Shown piece after piece: positions 40,309-50,108 of a stretch of 64,000 bases of DNA. Position 1 is the first letter of the stretch. Each line of letters begins with the position of its first letter. This stretch comes from Diacronema lutheri (lineage: Eukaryota > Haptophyta > Pavlovophyceae > Pavlovales > Pavlovaceae): assembly GCA_019448385.1 (NCBI GenBank), contig JAGTXO010000009.1:620001-684000 (forward strand), given 5' to 3'. A model generated the notes under the pieces. That model worked only from the letters and a program-made list of their open reading frames with translations. It was not told the DNA's origin and did not search any database. Made by a program: the position numbers and the translations under genes.

Positions 40309-40705
40309 GCGTCGAGCTGCGCGCAAACGTGCACGAGCTAGAGCAGCATGCAGCCCCCCCCCCCCCTCCCCCCCCCTCCCCCCCGCGCGTTGGTCTTTCA
40401 GTTCACTGCCGAGGTACGGTCTCTCACTTCACTTCACTGCCGGCCGGCCGCCTCGGCAGTGAAGTGAGAGACCAACGCGCGGGGGGGAGGGGGGGGAGGG
40501 GGGGGGGGGGGGCTGCATGCTGCTCTAGCTCGTGCACGTTTGCACGCAGCTCGACGCCGGCAGCTGCCGGCCGCCGCGTGCGGTCTCTCACTTCACTTCA
40601 CCGCCGGCCGGCCGCCTCGGCAGTGAAGTGAGAGACCAACGCGCGGGGGGGAGGGGGGGGAGCCGGGGAGGGGAGGGGGGGGGGCTGCATGCTGCTCTAG
40701 CTTTT
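40309..40705. repeat. Fold-back element with C/G-run arms
   Basis: 40309-40385 (GCGTCGAGCTGCGCGCAAACG, GCACGAGCTAGAGCAGCATG, C-run) is inverted at 40485-40562, around a core GTCTCTCACTTCACTTCA / TGAAGTGAGAGAC. A second partial copy of the core plus right arm follows at 40575-40705, ending GCATGCTGCTCTAGCTT. The left arm begins 8 bp after the stop of the lumen-protein gene. Large hairpin potential; possibly a fold-back transposon remnant. Confidence 0.9.
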
Positions 40706-40824
40706 AAAAATTTCAATCTTGGATCATATTTTCTCACCCTCGAACCCTAAAAAAGTAAAAACTCGCCCGGAAGCTTCAACCACTTTTTGAGTCATAAAAC
40801 GCGGCGGCCGGAGCTGCGCAACGG
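40706..40824. promoter_or_regulatory. A/T-rich leader of the EF-hand gene
   Basis: A/T-rich stretch (TTTTAAAAATTTCAATCTTG, ATCATATTTTCTC, CCCTAAAAAAG) that contrasts with the GC-rich surroundings and ends about 25 bp before the EF-hand start. Probable core promoter, by position and composition only. Confidence 0.35.
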
Positions 40825-41989
40825 ATGCGCGCTCGCCGGGTCAGCCGGCAAGCCGTGGGCGGGTGCTGTGCGCTCGCCGCGGCGCTTGGGCTCGGGATGG
40901 CCGTGGCGTGCGCGGTCATGGGTTTTCAGCCGACGCGCAGCGCCGCGGATGGCCCCGTCGCCATGATCGTGCGGCACACGCGAGGCGGCGGCCGCTCGGG
41001 ATCTGCGTCGATCGCGTCAGACGGGCTTGCGCAGAACATCGAGCGCGCGCTGATCGACGGGCAGATTGACGAGTTCCGCTACGCAGATGCGGACGAAAAC
41101 GGCCTTCTCTCGTCTCAGGTGCGCCACCGCCGCGCCGCTCGGGCTTTGAGCGCAAAGCGCCCGTGCGGCGCGCTCATGTCCCGGCCGTAACCCCCGGGGC
41201 CCGCGCAGGAGGCGTTTGACGCGTCGGCCGGCGCGATGACGATCGATGAGGCGGTTGCCTTCGTCGCACGCGCAGACGTGAACAACGACACATTCATCGA
41301 CCTCGAGGAATGGCTGCCGACGGACCTCGCGCCCGTCTGGACCGGCGACGTCGACGAGCTCGATGCGCGCGAGACGCGCGCGTGGCTCGCCGACTCGGGC
41401 TTCGACACGGACGGCGACGGCAGGCTGAGCGAGCGGGTGGGTCCGCCGCGTTCTCTCACCATGCGCTCGCGCCTTCGCGGCCCACTCGCTCACCATGCCT
41501 TGCCGCGCCCGCGCGGCGCCGCGTGCGGTGTGCGTGTCTTTCGCTGCGCCGTAGGAATTTGAAGCCGTGCGCGCGTTCCGACTGCCATCGGATCCTCGAG
41601 CGCGCGCGTTCGGTGAGATGGATGAGGACGGAGACGGATACGTTGACGCGCACGAGCTGCCCGTCCTTTTTGACGGTGGCGAACGGCTCGAGGAGCACGG
41701 GATGGCGGAGGGCGTCGGCGAGGCCGACGCTGTCCTCGTCGCGCCCGCCGACACGGCCGAGCCAGCCGCGACCGCACCCGAAGCGCCCGCCGCGCCCGCC
41801 GAGCCCGCCGCGCCCGCCGACGTGGCCGAGCCGGCGGATGGCGCGGCCGAACCGGCGGGCGGCACGGCCGAACCGGCTGGTGCTCAGAGCGCCCCCAGCG
41901 ACGGCGCGGCGCTCCTCAGTGCCGCGCCCGGCGATGGTGCTGCCGAGGCGTCCAGTGGCGCGGCGCGATTGCCCCTCACCCCCCCCTGA
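40825..41989 (+). CDS. Four-EF-hand calcium-binding protein, 3 exons
   Basis: Exons 40825-41118, 41209-41436 and 41555-41989, both introns in phase 0 (donors GTGCGC and GTGGGT), giving 318 residues. The N-terminus has a basic start and one hydrophobic segment (ALAAALGLGMAVACAVMGF), a signal peptide or anchor. EF-hand loops: DADENGLLSSQE (splits across intron 1), DVNNDTFIDLEE, DTDGDGRLSERE (across intron 2) and DEDGDGYVDAHE, all with acidic residues at positions 1, 3, 5 and 12. The spacing and secretory start recall calumenin/reticulocalbin proteins of the ER, but there is no clear HDEL-type end. The last 90 residues are Ala/Pro/Glu repeats such as DVAEPADGAAEPAGG. Confidence 0.85.
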
Positions 41990-42366
41990 GGAGGCCATTA
42001 TGCTCGCCGCCATGCTCGCGCGTGCTGCCAATCGCGCGGGCAAGGCGGCGGGCGAGGTCGGGCGGCCGGCCGCAGCTCATTGCGTGTACACACTCGACCT
42101 TGCATTCTCTCCTGTTCCCCTCTGCCTTGGGCGGGCCTCATTCGCTCGCCGGTCGACCATGCACTTGAAAATCAGGCGGGGCTGTGAGCCACAGCCCAGC
42201 CTGCCACTCATCGTCGGTGCTGTCGGCCGATCCCCCATCCGCGCCCGCGCCCCCGCGCGGCGCGCGCTCGCCACGCGCGAGCAGCCTGTCATGAACCCCA
42301 TCCGGCCCGCGGGGGGGATGGGGCGGGCGACCTCCTTTTTTCAGGGCCAGCGAGAGCCTCATGAGA
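41990..42366. other. Intergenic, nothing recognised
   Basis: Between two convergent genes (EF-hand protein and membrane protein). No conserved frame or repeat seen. Confidence 0.5.
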
Positions 42367-43158
42367 TCAGAGGAACCTCACGGCGCCAGGCTGTGCCCTG
42401 CCGGCGCCTTCCGGGTCGTCGCGCGGCGTGTGGAAGCCGTCTTGCTCGCGCTCCCGGCCCGCGATGAGCGAGTCGCTCTGGTCGCGCTTGAGCTGCACCT
42501 CGACCGTGTGCGTCGCGCCGCGCGCCGCGCCGCCGCCCGCGTTGGTGTTAAGCTGCGCACGCGCGAGGAAGATGCCGGCCGCGATGCCGCTGCCGAGCGA
42601 GAGCGGCAGAAAAACCGCCGTATATACGAAGGAGCGGCGCTCGACCGGGATCATCCACGTGGAGAAGGTGAGCGGGTACATGAAGACACAGTTTGCGTTA
42701 GCGAAGACGAGGAAGGTGCGGCGTTGCGCCAGCGTGAGGGGGCGCGGGAAGATTCGCGCCACGTCGGCCTCCGTGGATGGCGAGCAGGAGAGGTAGGCCT
42801 CCGCAATGGCGGGCGGGTGGTTGACGAGCGCCGCGAGCGTGAAGCAGAGAACGATGACCTGCGTCTGGAATTCGTTGGCCGCAATCCACACGGGCCCGCG
42901 GAACGCGCCGTCGTACCGCAACATCCCCCAGCCCATCACGCCGTCCGCGCCCGGGAACAGCATCATCGCGATGGAGCCGCCCGAGCAAACAACGACCTGG
43001 ATCCACACGAACCAAAACCTGTTGATCGGCTGGGCAAGCCACTGTCGGAAGAGCGCAAACCGCAGGTGCGCAAATGCGCCGAGCAGCGAGAGCGACACGA
43101 CAATTACGCCGTACGTCAACACGATCGGGGGCCAGACCAAAGGCCGGTCCTCGGCCAT
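42367..43158 (-). CDS. Polytopic membrane protein, unknown family
   Basis: 263 residues, single exon, start at 43158 (MAEDRPLVWPPIV). About six hydrophobic segments are visible: residues 11-30, 48-66, 98-115, 140-160, 165-172 region and 178-198. A loop contains FPGADGVMGWGMLRYDGAF. A motif with charged residues, RPLTLAQRRTFLVFANANCV, precedes the last helices. The C-terminal 60 residues are hydrophilic (VEVQLKRDQSD). I cannot assign a transport family. The sequence just upstream (43160-43230) is A/T-richer and should hold its promoter. Confidence 0.65.
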   Translation of the reverse strand: MAEDRPLVWPPIVLTYGVIVVSLSLLGAFAHLRFALFRQWLAQPINRFWFVWIQVVVCSGGSIAMMLFPGADGVMGWGMLRYDGAFRGPVWIAANEFQTQVIVLCFTLAALVNHPPAIAEAYLSCSPSTEADVARIFPRPLTLAQRRTFLVFANANCVFMYPLTFSTWMIPVERRSFVYTAVFLPLSLGSGIAAGIFLARAQLNTNAGGGAARGATHTVEVQLKRDQSDSLIAGREREQDGFHTPRDDPEGAGRAQPGAVRFL

Positions 43159-43220
43159 CTTTATAACTCACGTTCGTCTACTTATGGGGGTGGGACCCCA
43201 AATAATGTTCAGAAAATTAA

Positions 43221-44066
43221 TCACGTGTCGCGGAAAGCCGCACGAGAGCCATTAAAACAGCGCCCGCCGGCCCCCTGCGCCATGAGCGCCACCTCAAGCG
43301 AGCGCATGGAGAACACACTGCGCGCGGGCGCGCGACTGGACGCGCGCTGTGCGGCGAGCGGAGCGATGAATCGCAGGCGCGCGAGGAGGAGCTGCGTATG
43401 GCCGCGCGCGGCCATCGTGCCAATGTGCGAGATGAGCACCCGCCGCGCGGCTGCCACGGCGGCCGCCGCGCTCAGGCCCAAATGCGAGTGCACTTTGCGC
43501 CCCGCCGCCGCAGAGATGTGAGCGATGAGGCTGTAGAGGCCGGCATTGCCCTCGTTAAAGCCGCCCACGACCGCACCACACGCGCGGTCATGCGCGCGCG
43601 CCTTGCGCAGGTGCTCCGGGCGATGGGGCGCGCTTGCGTCGAGCGACACCGTCGTGCGCGCCGGACGGGTCCCACGATTCGCAGAAGCTGATCGTCTTCA
43701 CCTCGACGAGCTCGAGGCCACGCGTGGCATCGTGCGGGAGTGTAATGTCCGGCACCGGGACGCGCGAGCGTCGCGCCGTTCCCGCGCGCGCGCCCGTGGC
43801 GTCGAGCGCGTCCTGCGGGATGGCTGAGCGGTAGAACGAGCTGTCCTCCTGCCGCGCGTAGCAGCCAGCGTTGCGCGCGGCCGTCGTGAGCTGGTCGACG
43901 AGCGGGTCACGCCGGTAGCGGGCCTCGCGATCGCCGGACGCTGACGCCGTGATGAGGTTGTCGCCGTGCCGATCCACCGTGCCGTCGCCCACGCGACCGG
44001 CGACGTGGAGGCGCTGGCCGACAAACGGTGCGCACGCGGGGCTCGGCGCGGCCATATTCCGCGCAA
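43221..44066 (-). mobile_element. Retroelement C-terminal fragment with nuclease-like domain
   Basis: Minus-strand pieces match, at protein level, the C-terminal part of the element at 32242-35600: HGDNLITASASG, RYRRDPLVDQLTTAARNAG, CYARQEDSSF, VPVPDITLPHD ... LELVEVKTIS, then GHTQLLLARLRF. The RxDP and PD...ExK pattern is the restriction-like endonuclease signature. It is more diverged from the 32-kb copy than the hAT-borne fragment is, so it is from an older or different subfamily. It is a broken fragment without reverse transcriptase. Confidence 0.7.
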
Positions 44067-44433
44067 AGCACTCGCGAAAGTCGTGCGCGAGCAGGCACGA
44101 ATGGTAATCAGCCTATACGTTCCAAAGTGCCGTCGCCCGCTCGTGCGCGCGCGCGCGCGACTGCAAAGGTACGCCGGTCATAAGCTCCGTGATTGGAAGC
44201 GTTCCAATATAATTATGTACTTCATTGGAACGTGCAGTCTGATCTTATCTTTTTATATACGAAGCACGCTTGAAGGCGGGTAAGCAGGAAGGCGTGCATG
44301 GGGCAAAGGCGTGACGAACGGAGCGAGCGGGAGGCTGCATTACCCATACTTGTATTCAGAATTATTTTCAGGAATTTCATTGGCCTCGAGACCAGCGGTG
44401 TGCCCCTCCTCTCCTCGGCTCTCCTCCGTAGCC
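44067..44433. other. Intergenic with small inverted repeat and dispersed repeat
   Basis: Holds an A/T-rich zone with the inverted repeat ATTGGAAGCGTTCCAAT (44193-44209) and an echo ATTGGAACG at 44223. The dispersed-repeat copy D (44262-44330) follows. The last 100 bp should be the MBOAT promoter. Confidence 0.5.
44262..44330 (+). repeat. Dispersed repeat, copy D
   Basis: GCACGCTTGAAGGCGGGTAAGCAGG ... GACGAACGGAGCGAGCGG resembles 8671-8735. It ends shortly before the MBOAT start region. Confidence 0.55.
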
Positions 44434-46004
44434 ATGGCGCCTGGGCTGACGCTCCAAGACGCTCTCGCATCCCCGGGGGGCGTGTGGTCGAGCATGCTGG
44501 CGCGGCTGGCGATCTGGGTGCTGCTCTGCTTCCCGCTCGCAGTCGTCTTTCGTTCCATGCCGGCCGGATCGGCGGCGCGGCACGTGTTCTCGTGCGTCGC
44601 CGGCGCGCTCGGGCTTTACTTTGTCACGTCTGCGCAGCACCTCGCGCACGTGCTCGCCATCGCTCTAACCACGCACCTGATCGTGCGCGTCGCGCCGGCG
44701 CGACTGGCGGGCCCGCTCGTCTTTGCCGCGTCGTTCGCCCACGTTCTCGCCGTTCACGTTGCCCGCGCCGACCTGCTCGAGGGCGTGCTCGGCCCCGCGC
44801 ACGCCGGCTCGGCGCGCGCGGTGTGGGAGGGGGCGTTCGCGGTGCGCAAGTTTCAGACGGCGGTGATGGCCGCGATGTTAAAGGCCACGGGCTTTGCTTT
44901 CAGCCTATCGGATGGCGCGCGCTCGCCGGGCGGCGCGCCCGCGCCAGGGATGCACGCGGCGCACGCGGCCGTGCGGCTCTCTCGCGCGCCGTCCGCACTT
45001 CGCTTCGCAGGCTACATGCTCTTCTTCCCAGCGGTCCTCGGCCATCCCTCATACTTCTCGTACGCCGAGTATGAGGCCGCCGCGGCCGACAGCGACGCAC
45101 AGCGCTGTGCCGCGAGCTCGGCCGCGCGCGCGCCGTGCGGGCCGGTGGCGTGGGCACAGATCGCTATGCGGATGCTTGAGGGCGCGGCGTTTGGCGCGCT
45201 GCACGCGCAAGCGGTGCGCTTCTTGCCGCGCTGCAGCGCCGGTCACTACGAGCCGCTCGCGTGCTACGCGTACTCCGTCCTGTCGTACGCCCGGTTCTAC
45301 GTGAGAGGGCGCGCGGCGCGCACTGGCGCGCGCCGCGCGCCGCGCCGCGCGCGCGCGCATGGCTTGCATCGCGCGCGATGTGCCCGACGCGCGGCCGCCC
45401 GGCGTGCGGCTGTTCGCCGCGCGGTGCGCAGGCCTTTTGGCGGCTGTGCGACGGCCCAATCGTCATCGCAGGCCTCCTGCCGTCGGAGCATCTCAGCGCG
45501 CCGTATTACTTCACGCGGATGCGCGACACGCTGCTCGCGCCCGACCATGTGTCCACGGTGCGCAACTGGAACCTGCCCGTTGCGCGCTTCATGAAGGAGA
45601 ACGTTTTGCTCCGCGTGCACCGCGCGTACGGCCCGCTCATCACGTTCACCTTCTCAACGCTCTGGCACGGCGTCGCGCCGGGCTATTTTGTGACGGCTGG
45701 CAGCACGCTGCTCTTCCTCAAGGCGACCAACGAGCTGCGCACGCACGTGGCGCCGCGCGCGGCGCGGCTGCCCGCGCCGCTGCGCTGGGCGTTCGGCGCA
45801 TGCGGCCGACTGCTCAACCATGGGGCGGTGGCGTTTTCTCTCTTGCCGATGATGAATGTGTCGGGCGCCGAGACACTCGCGATGCTCCGCGCGCTGCGCT
45901 TCGCGCCCTTTGCCATCGCGCTCGCGCTGCTCGCGCTCTGCCGCGTCTGCGCCGCCAGCGACCGCCACGCGCGAGCGGCCGTGCCCAAGGCAAAGGCCTT
46001 GTAG
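44434..46004 (+). CDS. MBOAT-family O-acyltransferase, 2 exons
   Basis: Membrane-bound O-acyltransferase, expected in the ER, moving acyl groups from acyl-CoA to lysophospholipids or sterol/diacylglycerol-type acceptors. Exons 44434-45300 and 45432-46004, phase 0, 131-bp intron with GTGAGA donor, giving 479 residues with 8-10 hydrophobic segments. Catalytic region: TVRNWNLPVARFMKENVLLR (conserved Asn) and FTFSTLWHGVAPGYFVTAGS (conserved His of WHG). AFWRLCDGPIVIAGLLPSEH at the start of exon 2 and the DPxxYFxRMR-like YYFTRMRDTLLAPD also fit the lysophospholipid-acyltransferase branch. The exact acceptor cannot be read from sequence. Confidence 0.88.
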
Positions 46005-46273
46005 ACCTTTCTTGCTTGTCGGACGGCGTCAACCCAGCGGTCGACCGTCGTCGGGAGCTTTGGCATGCGGTCGTCCGGGCTGGATGGCCTCTTCCCTCAA
46101 GACCTCCCGCGCATGAGCAAGGACGCGGGTTGGCACGCATGCGCGCGCCGACCCGTGAGGTTGCCCAGGCGTCGCTCGAGTGCATCGTGCGCCGCAAGCT
46201 CAGTCGCGCGCAGCCGGCGTGGGCGCCTGCGGCTGTGGACGGCGCCTGCTGCCGGGGCGGCGGCGGCGGCGGA

Positions 46274-46322
46274 CCCCCCCCCCCCCCCCTATCCCCCCCA
46301 ACCCCCCCAGCCCCCCTCCCCC
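46274..46322. repeat. Poly-C tract abutting a stop codon
   Basis: C-run with a few T and A interruptions, ending one base from the stop codon of the minus-strand Pro/Ser-rich gene; on that gene's strand it is poly-G in the 3' UTR. Confidence 0.95.
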
Positions 46323-47150
46323 CTAGTTTGCTCGCGGCGTCGCCCACGTCTGCTCCGGCGTGTGCGGTGTCTGCGGCTCAGCCCGCGACTGCGGCGCGTC
46401 CACGGCATCGGCGAACGGCGCGGCCAGCGAGTCGCGCTGCGAGCGGACGCCCGGCGTGCCCGCGCCGGGCGTGTTCATGTCGGGCGTGACGGTTGGCGAA
46501 TTGAGCGGCGTGCTGAGCGGTGTCATGAAATGCCCAGACGAGCCGTTTGGGCTGAAGAGCGAACCAGGCGAGGGGAGGCGGGCCAGCGCGCCAGCCGCCG
46601 CCGGCGCGACCGAGCGTGGCGCCGGTACCGAAGACAGCGGCGGCTGCACCTCGCAAGGCTGGGGGACGACCGGGCTCTTTGGCGCCGGCTTGTGCGAGGG
46701 AATCGGCGGCTTGCCTGCGGCGCGCGGCGTGCTCGTCTGCGGGGTTGAGGGCGCGCCAGAGCGCGGTGGCCTCGGCTCGGCCACGGCCGCGCCCGCCGCG
46801 GCCGCACGCAGGCGCGTGGATGGCACGGGCGGCGCTGAGGCCGCGGGCGCGGCGGCGGACGCGGGCGGCTGGGCAGGCGGCGTGGCGAGCGGCGAGGCGA
46901 CGCGCACCGGGATGACCGCGCCTTCGGGCGCCGCCGCCGGCGGCATGGGGCGCGCGGCTGCCACCCCGTCGCCGTGCGCGTGCGCGCCGGCCGCGGCGGG
47001 CTCGGCGGGCCGATCGCGCGGTGTGCGCCGCTTCGCCTCGTCCGGCTCGAGGCCCTTCTGAATCGGAAGCAGCGCCTCCGTCTGTGATGAGGTCGGCTCG
47101 CCAAAGCACGGCAGGCACGCGCGCAGCCGCGCGAGGAGCGCGGAGCACAT
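46323..47150 (-). CDS. Pro/Ser/Thr-rich protein, unknown
   Basis: 275 residues from MCSALLARLRACLPCFGEP. The N-terminal Cys cluster next to basic residues may be a lipid-modification (palmitoylation) site. The rest is disordered, with runs of Pro/Ala and many SP/TP sites (HFMTPLSTPLNSPTVTPDMN, GAGTPGVRSQRDSL, TPHTPEQTWATPRAN), suggesting regulation by proline-directed kinases. No domain is recognised. Start is divergent from the MFS transporter, with 115 bp between the ATGs. The open frame continues upstream of 47150, but that part is antisense to transporter exons. Confidence 0.55.
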   Translation of the reverse strand: MCSALLARLRACLPCFGEPTSSQTEALLPIQKGLEPDEAKRRTPRDRPAEPAAAGAHAHGDGVAAARPMPPAAAPEGAVIPVRVASPLATPPAQPPASAAAPAASAPPVPSTRLRAAAAGAAVAEPRPPRSGAPSTPQTSTPRAAGKPPIPSHKPAPKSPVVPQPCEVQPPLSSVPAPRSVAPAAAGALARLPSPGSLFSPNGSSGHFMTPLSTPLNSPTVTPDMNTPGAGTPGVRSQRDSLAAPFADAVDAPQSRAEPQTPHTPEQTWATPRAN

Positions 47151-47265
47151 CGAGGGCCCCGATCGACGCCCGACCGCCGTTGCCCGCCAGCAGACACTGG
47201 CAGAACGCCACACTGACCGTCTGCCGCCCTTGCCGCGGTCGGATCCGCGTCCATCGGCTGGAATA

Positions 47266-49276
47266 ATGCCGGCAGTCGCGTCTGCGCCACGGGGGGAGCC
47301 GACGGACGAGGAGCTCGCGCGCCAGTTCCCCGGCGCGATCGTCGTGGCACGTGACCTATCGGCGCTCTCGGACGCTTCGGTCCACACGCGCAGCACGGCG
47401 CAGCGCGCGGGCGGCGTGTCGCTCTCCCAGCAGTCCTTTTCGGCGAGCGCCGACTTCACGTCGGTCATCAAGGCCGTCACCGTCAGCGCCGCGTCCTCGG
47501 TGCTCTCGGGGTACGACCAGGGCGTGATCGCGGCAGCGATGCTCACCGTGCGCGCGTCGTGCGCGCGCGCGCCCTTTTGCGCGCGCACCGAGCCTGACGA
47601 GGCGCGGCGCCCTCCTTTCCCGCCGAGCGCGCAGATGCTACCAGCGCTCGGCCTGAGCGGCGTAGAGGAGGAGCTGTCCATTGGCGTGGTCAATATCGCC
47701 GCCGCGGCCGGCGGCCTCGTCGCGGGGGGCATGGCGGAGATGTATGGGAGAAAGGCCGCAATCTGTCTCGCCAACCTCTTCTTCCTCGTCGGCTCGCTCG
47801 CGATCGCGCTCGCGCCGGGCTTCTGGCTCCTCTTCATCGGGCGCGTGCTCCAAGGCGTCGGCGTCGGCTTTGCGCTCGTCGTCGCGCCCGTCTTCACCGC
47901 TGAGCTCGTCCCGGCGAACCAGCGCGGCATGCTCGTCTCCCTTTCCGACTGCTCGACCAACCTCGGCATCCTGTGCGCGCCGCGCGCCGCGCGCGCGCCG
48001 CGTGCGCGCCGCGCGCCTGCGGCTCCGGCGCGCGCCGCGACCGGCGGGCTCACGCCGCGACTGGGTCGCCGCGCGACCCCGCGCCTCTCGCGTGGTGCAT
48101 AGGCTTGGTTACTCTTCTGGCCTCATCTTTTTAAAGACGCCCAGTGGCTGGCGGTGGATGTTTGCCGTCGGCGGGATCCCTGCGCTCGCCCTTATTGTCG
48201 TCATCTGGGCGGTGCCCGAGTCGCCACGCTGGCTCGTGAGTGTCGACCGCGACCGCACGGCCCTGAGCGCGCTCAACGTGCTGTACACGAACACACGCGC
48301 CGCCTTCAAGTTCCTCACCGACATTCGCGCGGAGCACCGGCAGGCGGCGGGAACGGCGCAGTCCGGCTCATGGCGGCAGGTCCTGTGGCACGAGGACCGG
48401 ACTCTGCGCGGCATGATCTGGCGGGGCCTCGCGATCGCCTTCCTCTCGCAGGCGATGGGCACCGAGGCCGTCGTACGCGCCGCGCGTCCACGCCCCGGCC
48501 GTCGAGCCCCTCGGCGGCCGCGCGCTCGGCGCCCCGCGCGCTCGGCTGTCGCCGCTTGCGCACGCAGCGCGCCCAACCGCGACCATCCCCCCCCCCCCCC
48601 CCTCCCCCCCCCCCCCCCCCCCCCCCCCCCCGCCCCCTGCCCCCCGAGGCAGGTGTATTACACGCCCAAGATCCTGCACGAGGCGGGTGTGCAGACGCAC
48701 AAGTCGGTGCTGCTCGCCACGATGGCCGTCGGTGGCGTCAAGCTGCTCGTGCTGCTCGTCGCGTCGCAGCTCTTCGACCGCCTCGGCCGCCGCCCGCTGC
48801 TCCTCGCGAGCGCGGCGGGCCTGCTCGTCGGCCTCGCGGTGATGGCCGCGGGCGAGGCGGTGGTCTCGGCGCACGCGGCCACGCGCCTTGCGATTGTCGG
48901 GCTGTGCATCTACATGGCGTCCTTCTCGCTCGGCTTCTCGCCGCTCACGTACGTCATGTGCTCCGAGCTCTTCCCGTCGTCCGTGCGCGCGCGCGCGATG
49001 TCCCTCGCGCTCTTCACGACGCGCGTCGTCGCGGGCGTCATCGCCTCCACGTTCGTGTCGATGCGCGAGGGGCTCGGCGGCGCCGCGACGTGGCTCCTCT
49101 TCGCGCCGATCGCCGCGCTCTCCTTTGTCTTCGTCTGGTGCTTCTTGCCGGAGACGCGCGGCTACACGCTCGAGGACATTGTCAAGGTCTTCCGCGGAGA
49201 TGCAAAGCCGCCGTCGGCGCGTCGCAGCGCGCGCGGCGGCGGTGGTGGCGGCGGCGGTGGTGGCGGCGGCGGTGGT

Positions 49277-49355
<79 letters not shown>

Positions 49356-49891
49356 ACGGCTGTGCTGCGGGCAGCACAGACGCAAGGGCGGCAAACGGTG
49401 GCGCTCGTGCTGGCGCGGGGGATGCCAACGCCGCCGAAAGCTCTGAACGTGCGCAGCGCGCATCGATGCGGCTCGAGCCGTGCGTGGCCGGCGGCGAGGT
49501 TGTTGTCGCGCGCACGCAGCCGCCGCGTGAGAGCGCGCAGCAATGCGCGAGCGAGCAGGATCCAGCGCCGCCGGCAGCCGCCGCGCACGCGGCGTGCGCG
49601 GACGCGCCGATGGCGGTGGCAACGCCTTTCGCGCCGGGCGCGGACGGGCAGGCGCGGCCAGACGCTCAGGCGCGCGGCCGCGCGGGCAGCGACGCGAGCG
49701 ACGACGCACAGCGCGAGCACGTCTTTCAGGACGCGCTCGAGCGCCCGCTCACGCCCGATCGCGCGCCAAGCGGCGTGCTGGGCGGAGGCGCGCCGGCGGC
49801 GGCGGCGCTCTCCGCCGCGTGTGCGGCGGCCGCCGCATCCGCGCAGCAGTGCATGTCGGGCGGGCAACAGGGCGCCATGACTCTGCATTGA
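47266..49891 (+). CDS. MFS sugar-porter-type transporter with Gly-rich tail, 4 exons
   Basis: Exons 47266-47547, 47635-47972, 48103-48472 and 48653-49891 (742 residues); introns 87, 130 and 180 bp with donors GTGCGC, GTGCGC and GTACGC. Sugar-porter signatures: SGYDQGVIAAAML in helix 1, GGMAEMYGRK (loop 2-3), RVLQGVGVGFALVVAPVFTA, PESPRWLVS (PESPR motif), FDRLGRRPLLL (loop 8-9) and CFLPETRGYTLEDI (PETKG-type). Twelve helices are expected. Where most sugar porters read QxTGINxxxYY, this one reads QAMGTEAVVYY, so the substrate may be unusual. After helix 12 a tail of about 230 residues begins with an almost pure glycine run (about 49230-49365). A sugar, polyol or inositol may be carried across the plasma or an internal membrane. 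Confidence 0.9.
48587..48631 (+). repeat. Poly-C tract before a 3' splice site
   Basis: Run of C with few T inside intron 3 of the transporter gene, ending about 20 bp before the acceptor GAGGCAG at 48652. It may act as the polypyrimidine tract. Confidence 0.9.
49230..49365 (+). repeat. GGC/GGT microsatellite coding poly-Gly
   Basis: Imperfect GGC/GGT run, interrupted twice by CAC (His), inside the transporter C-terminal tail. Confidence 0.95.
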
Positions 49892-50108
49892 CAACAGTGA
49901 ACACAGCACTGCATCCGCGAGTCAATCCACTGAAGCGAGTCAGGGCAACAAACAGGAGCGGCAGAGGAGCGAAGCGCCACCCACGCAGAATGGGCAGTGG
50001 TCGGCTGTCACTCAATGCTTCAGCGCCCTGCTCGTCGGCAGGTGGCTCCGTCTCCACGTGCACACACGGCGCTCGTGCCCGCCGCGCCGCCCGTCGACCC
50101 TTGCGCTG

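Noticed and set aside
40741-40752. Telomere-like CCCTAAA
   Set aside because: A single copy within an A/T-rich leader, with no array.
47151-48053. Upstream extension of the minus-strand Pro/Ser-rich frame beyond 47150
   Set aside because: It is antisense to transporter exons with conserved sugar-porter motifs, and a good ATG with a Cys-rich start lies at 47150.
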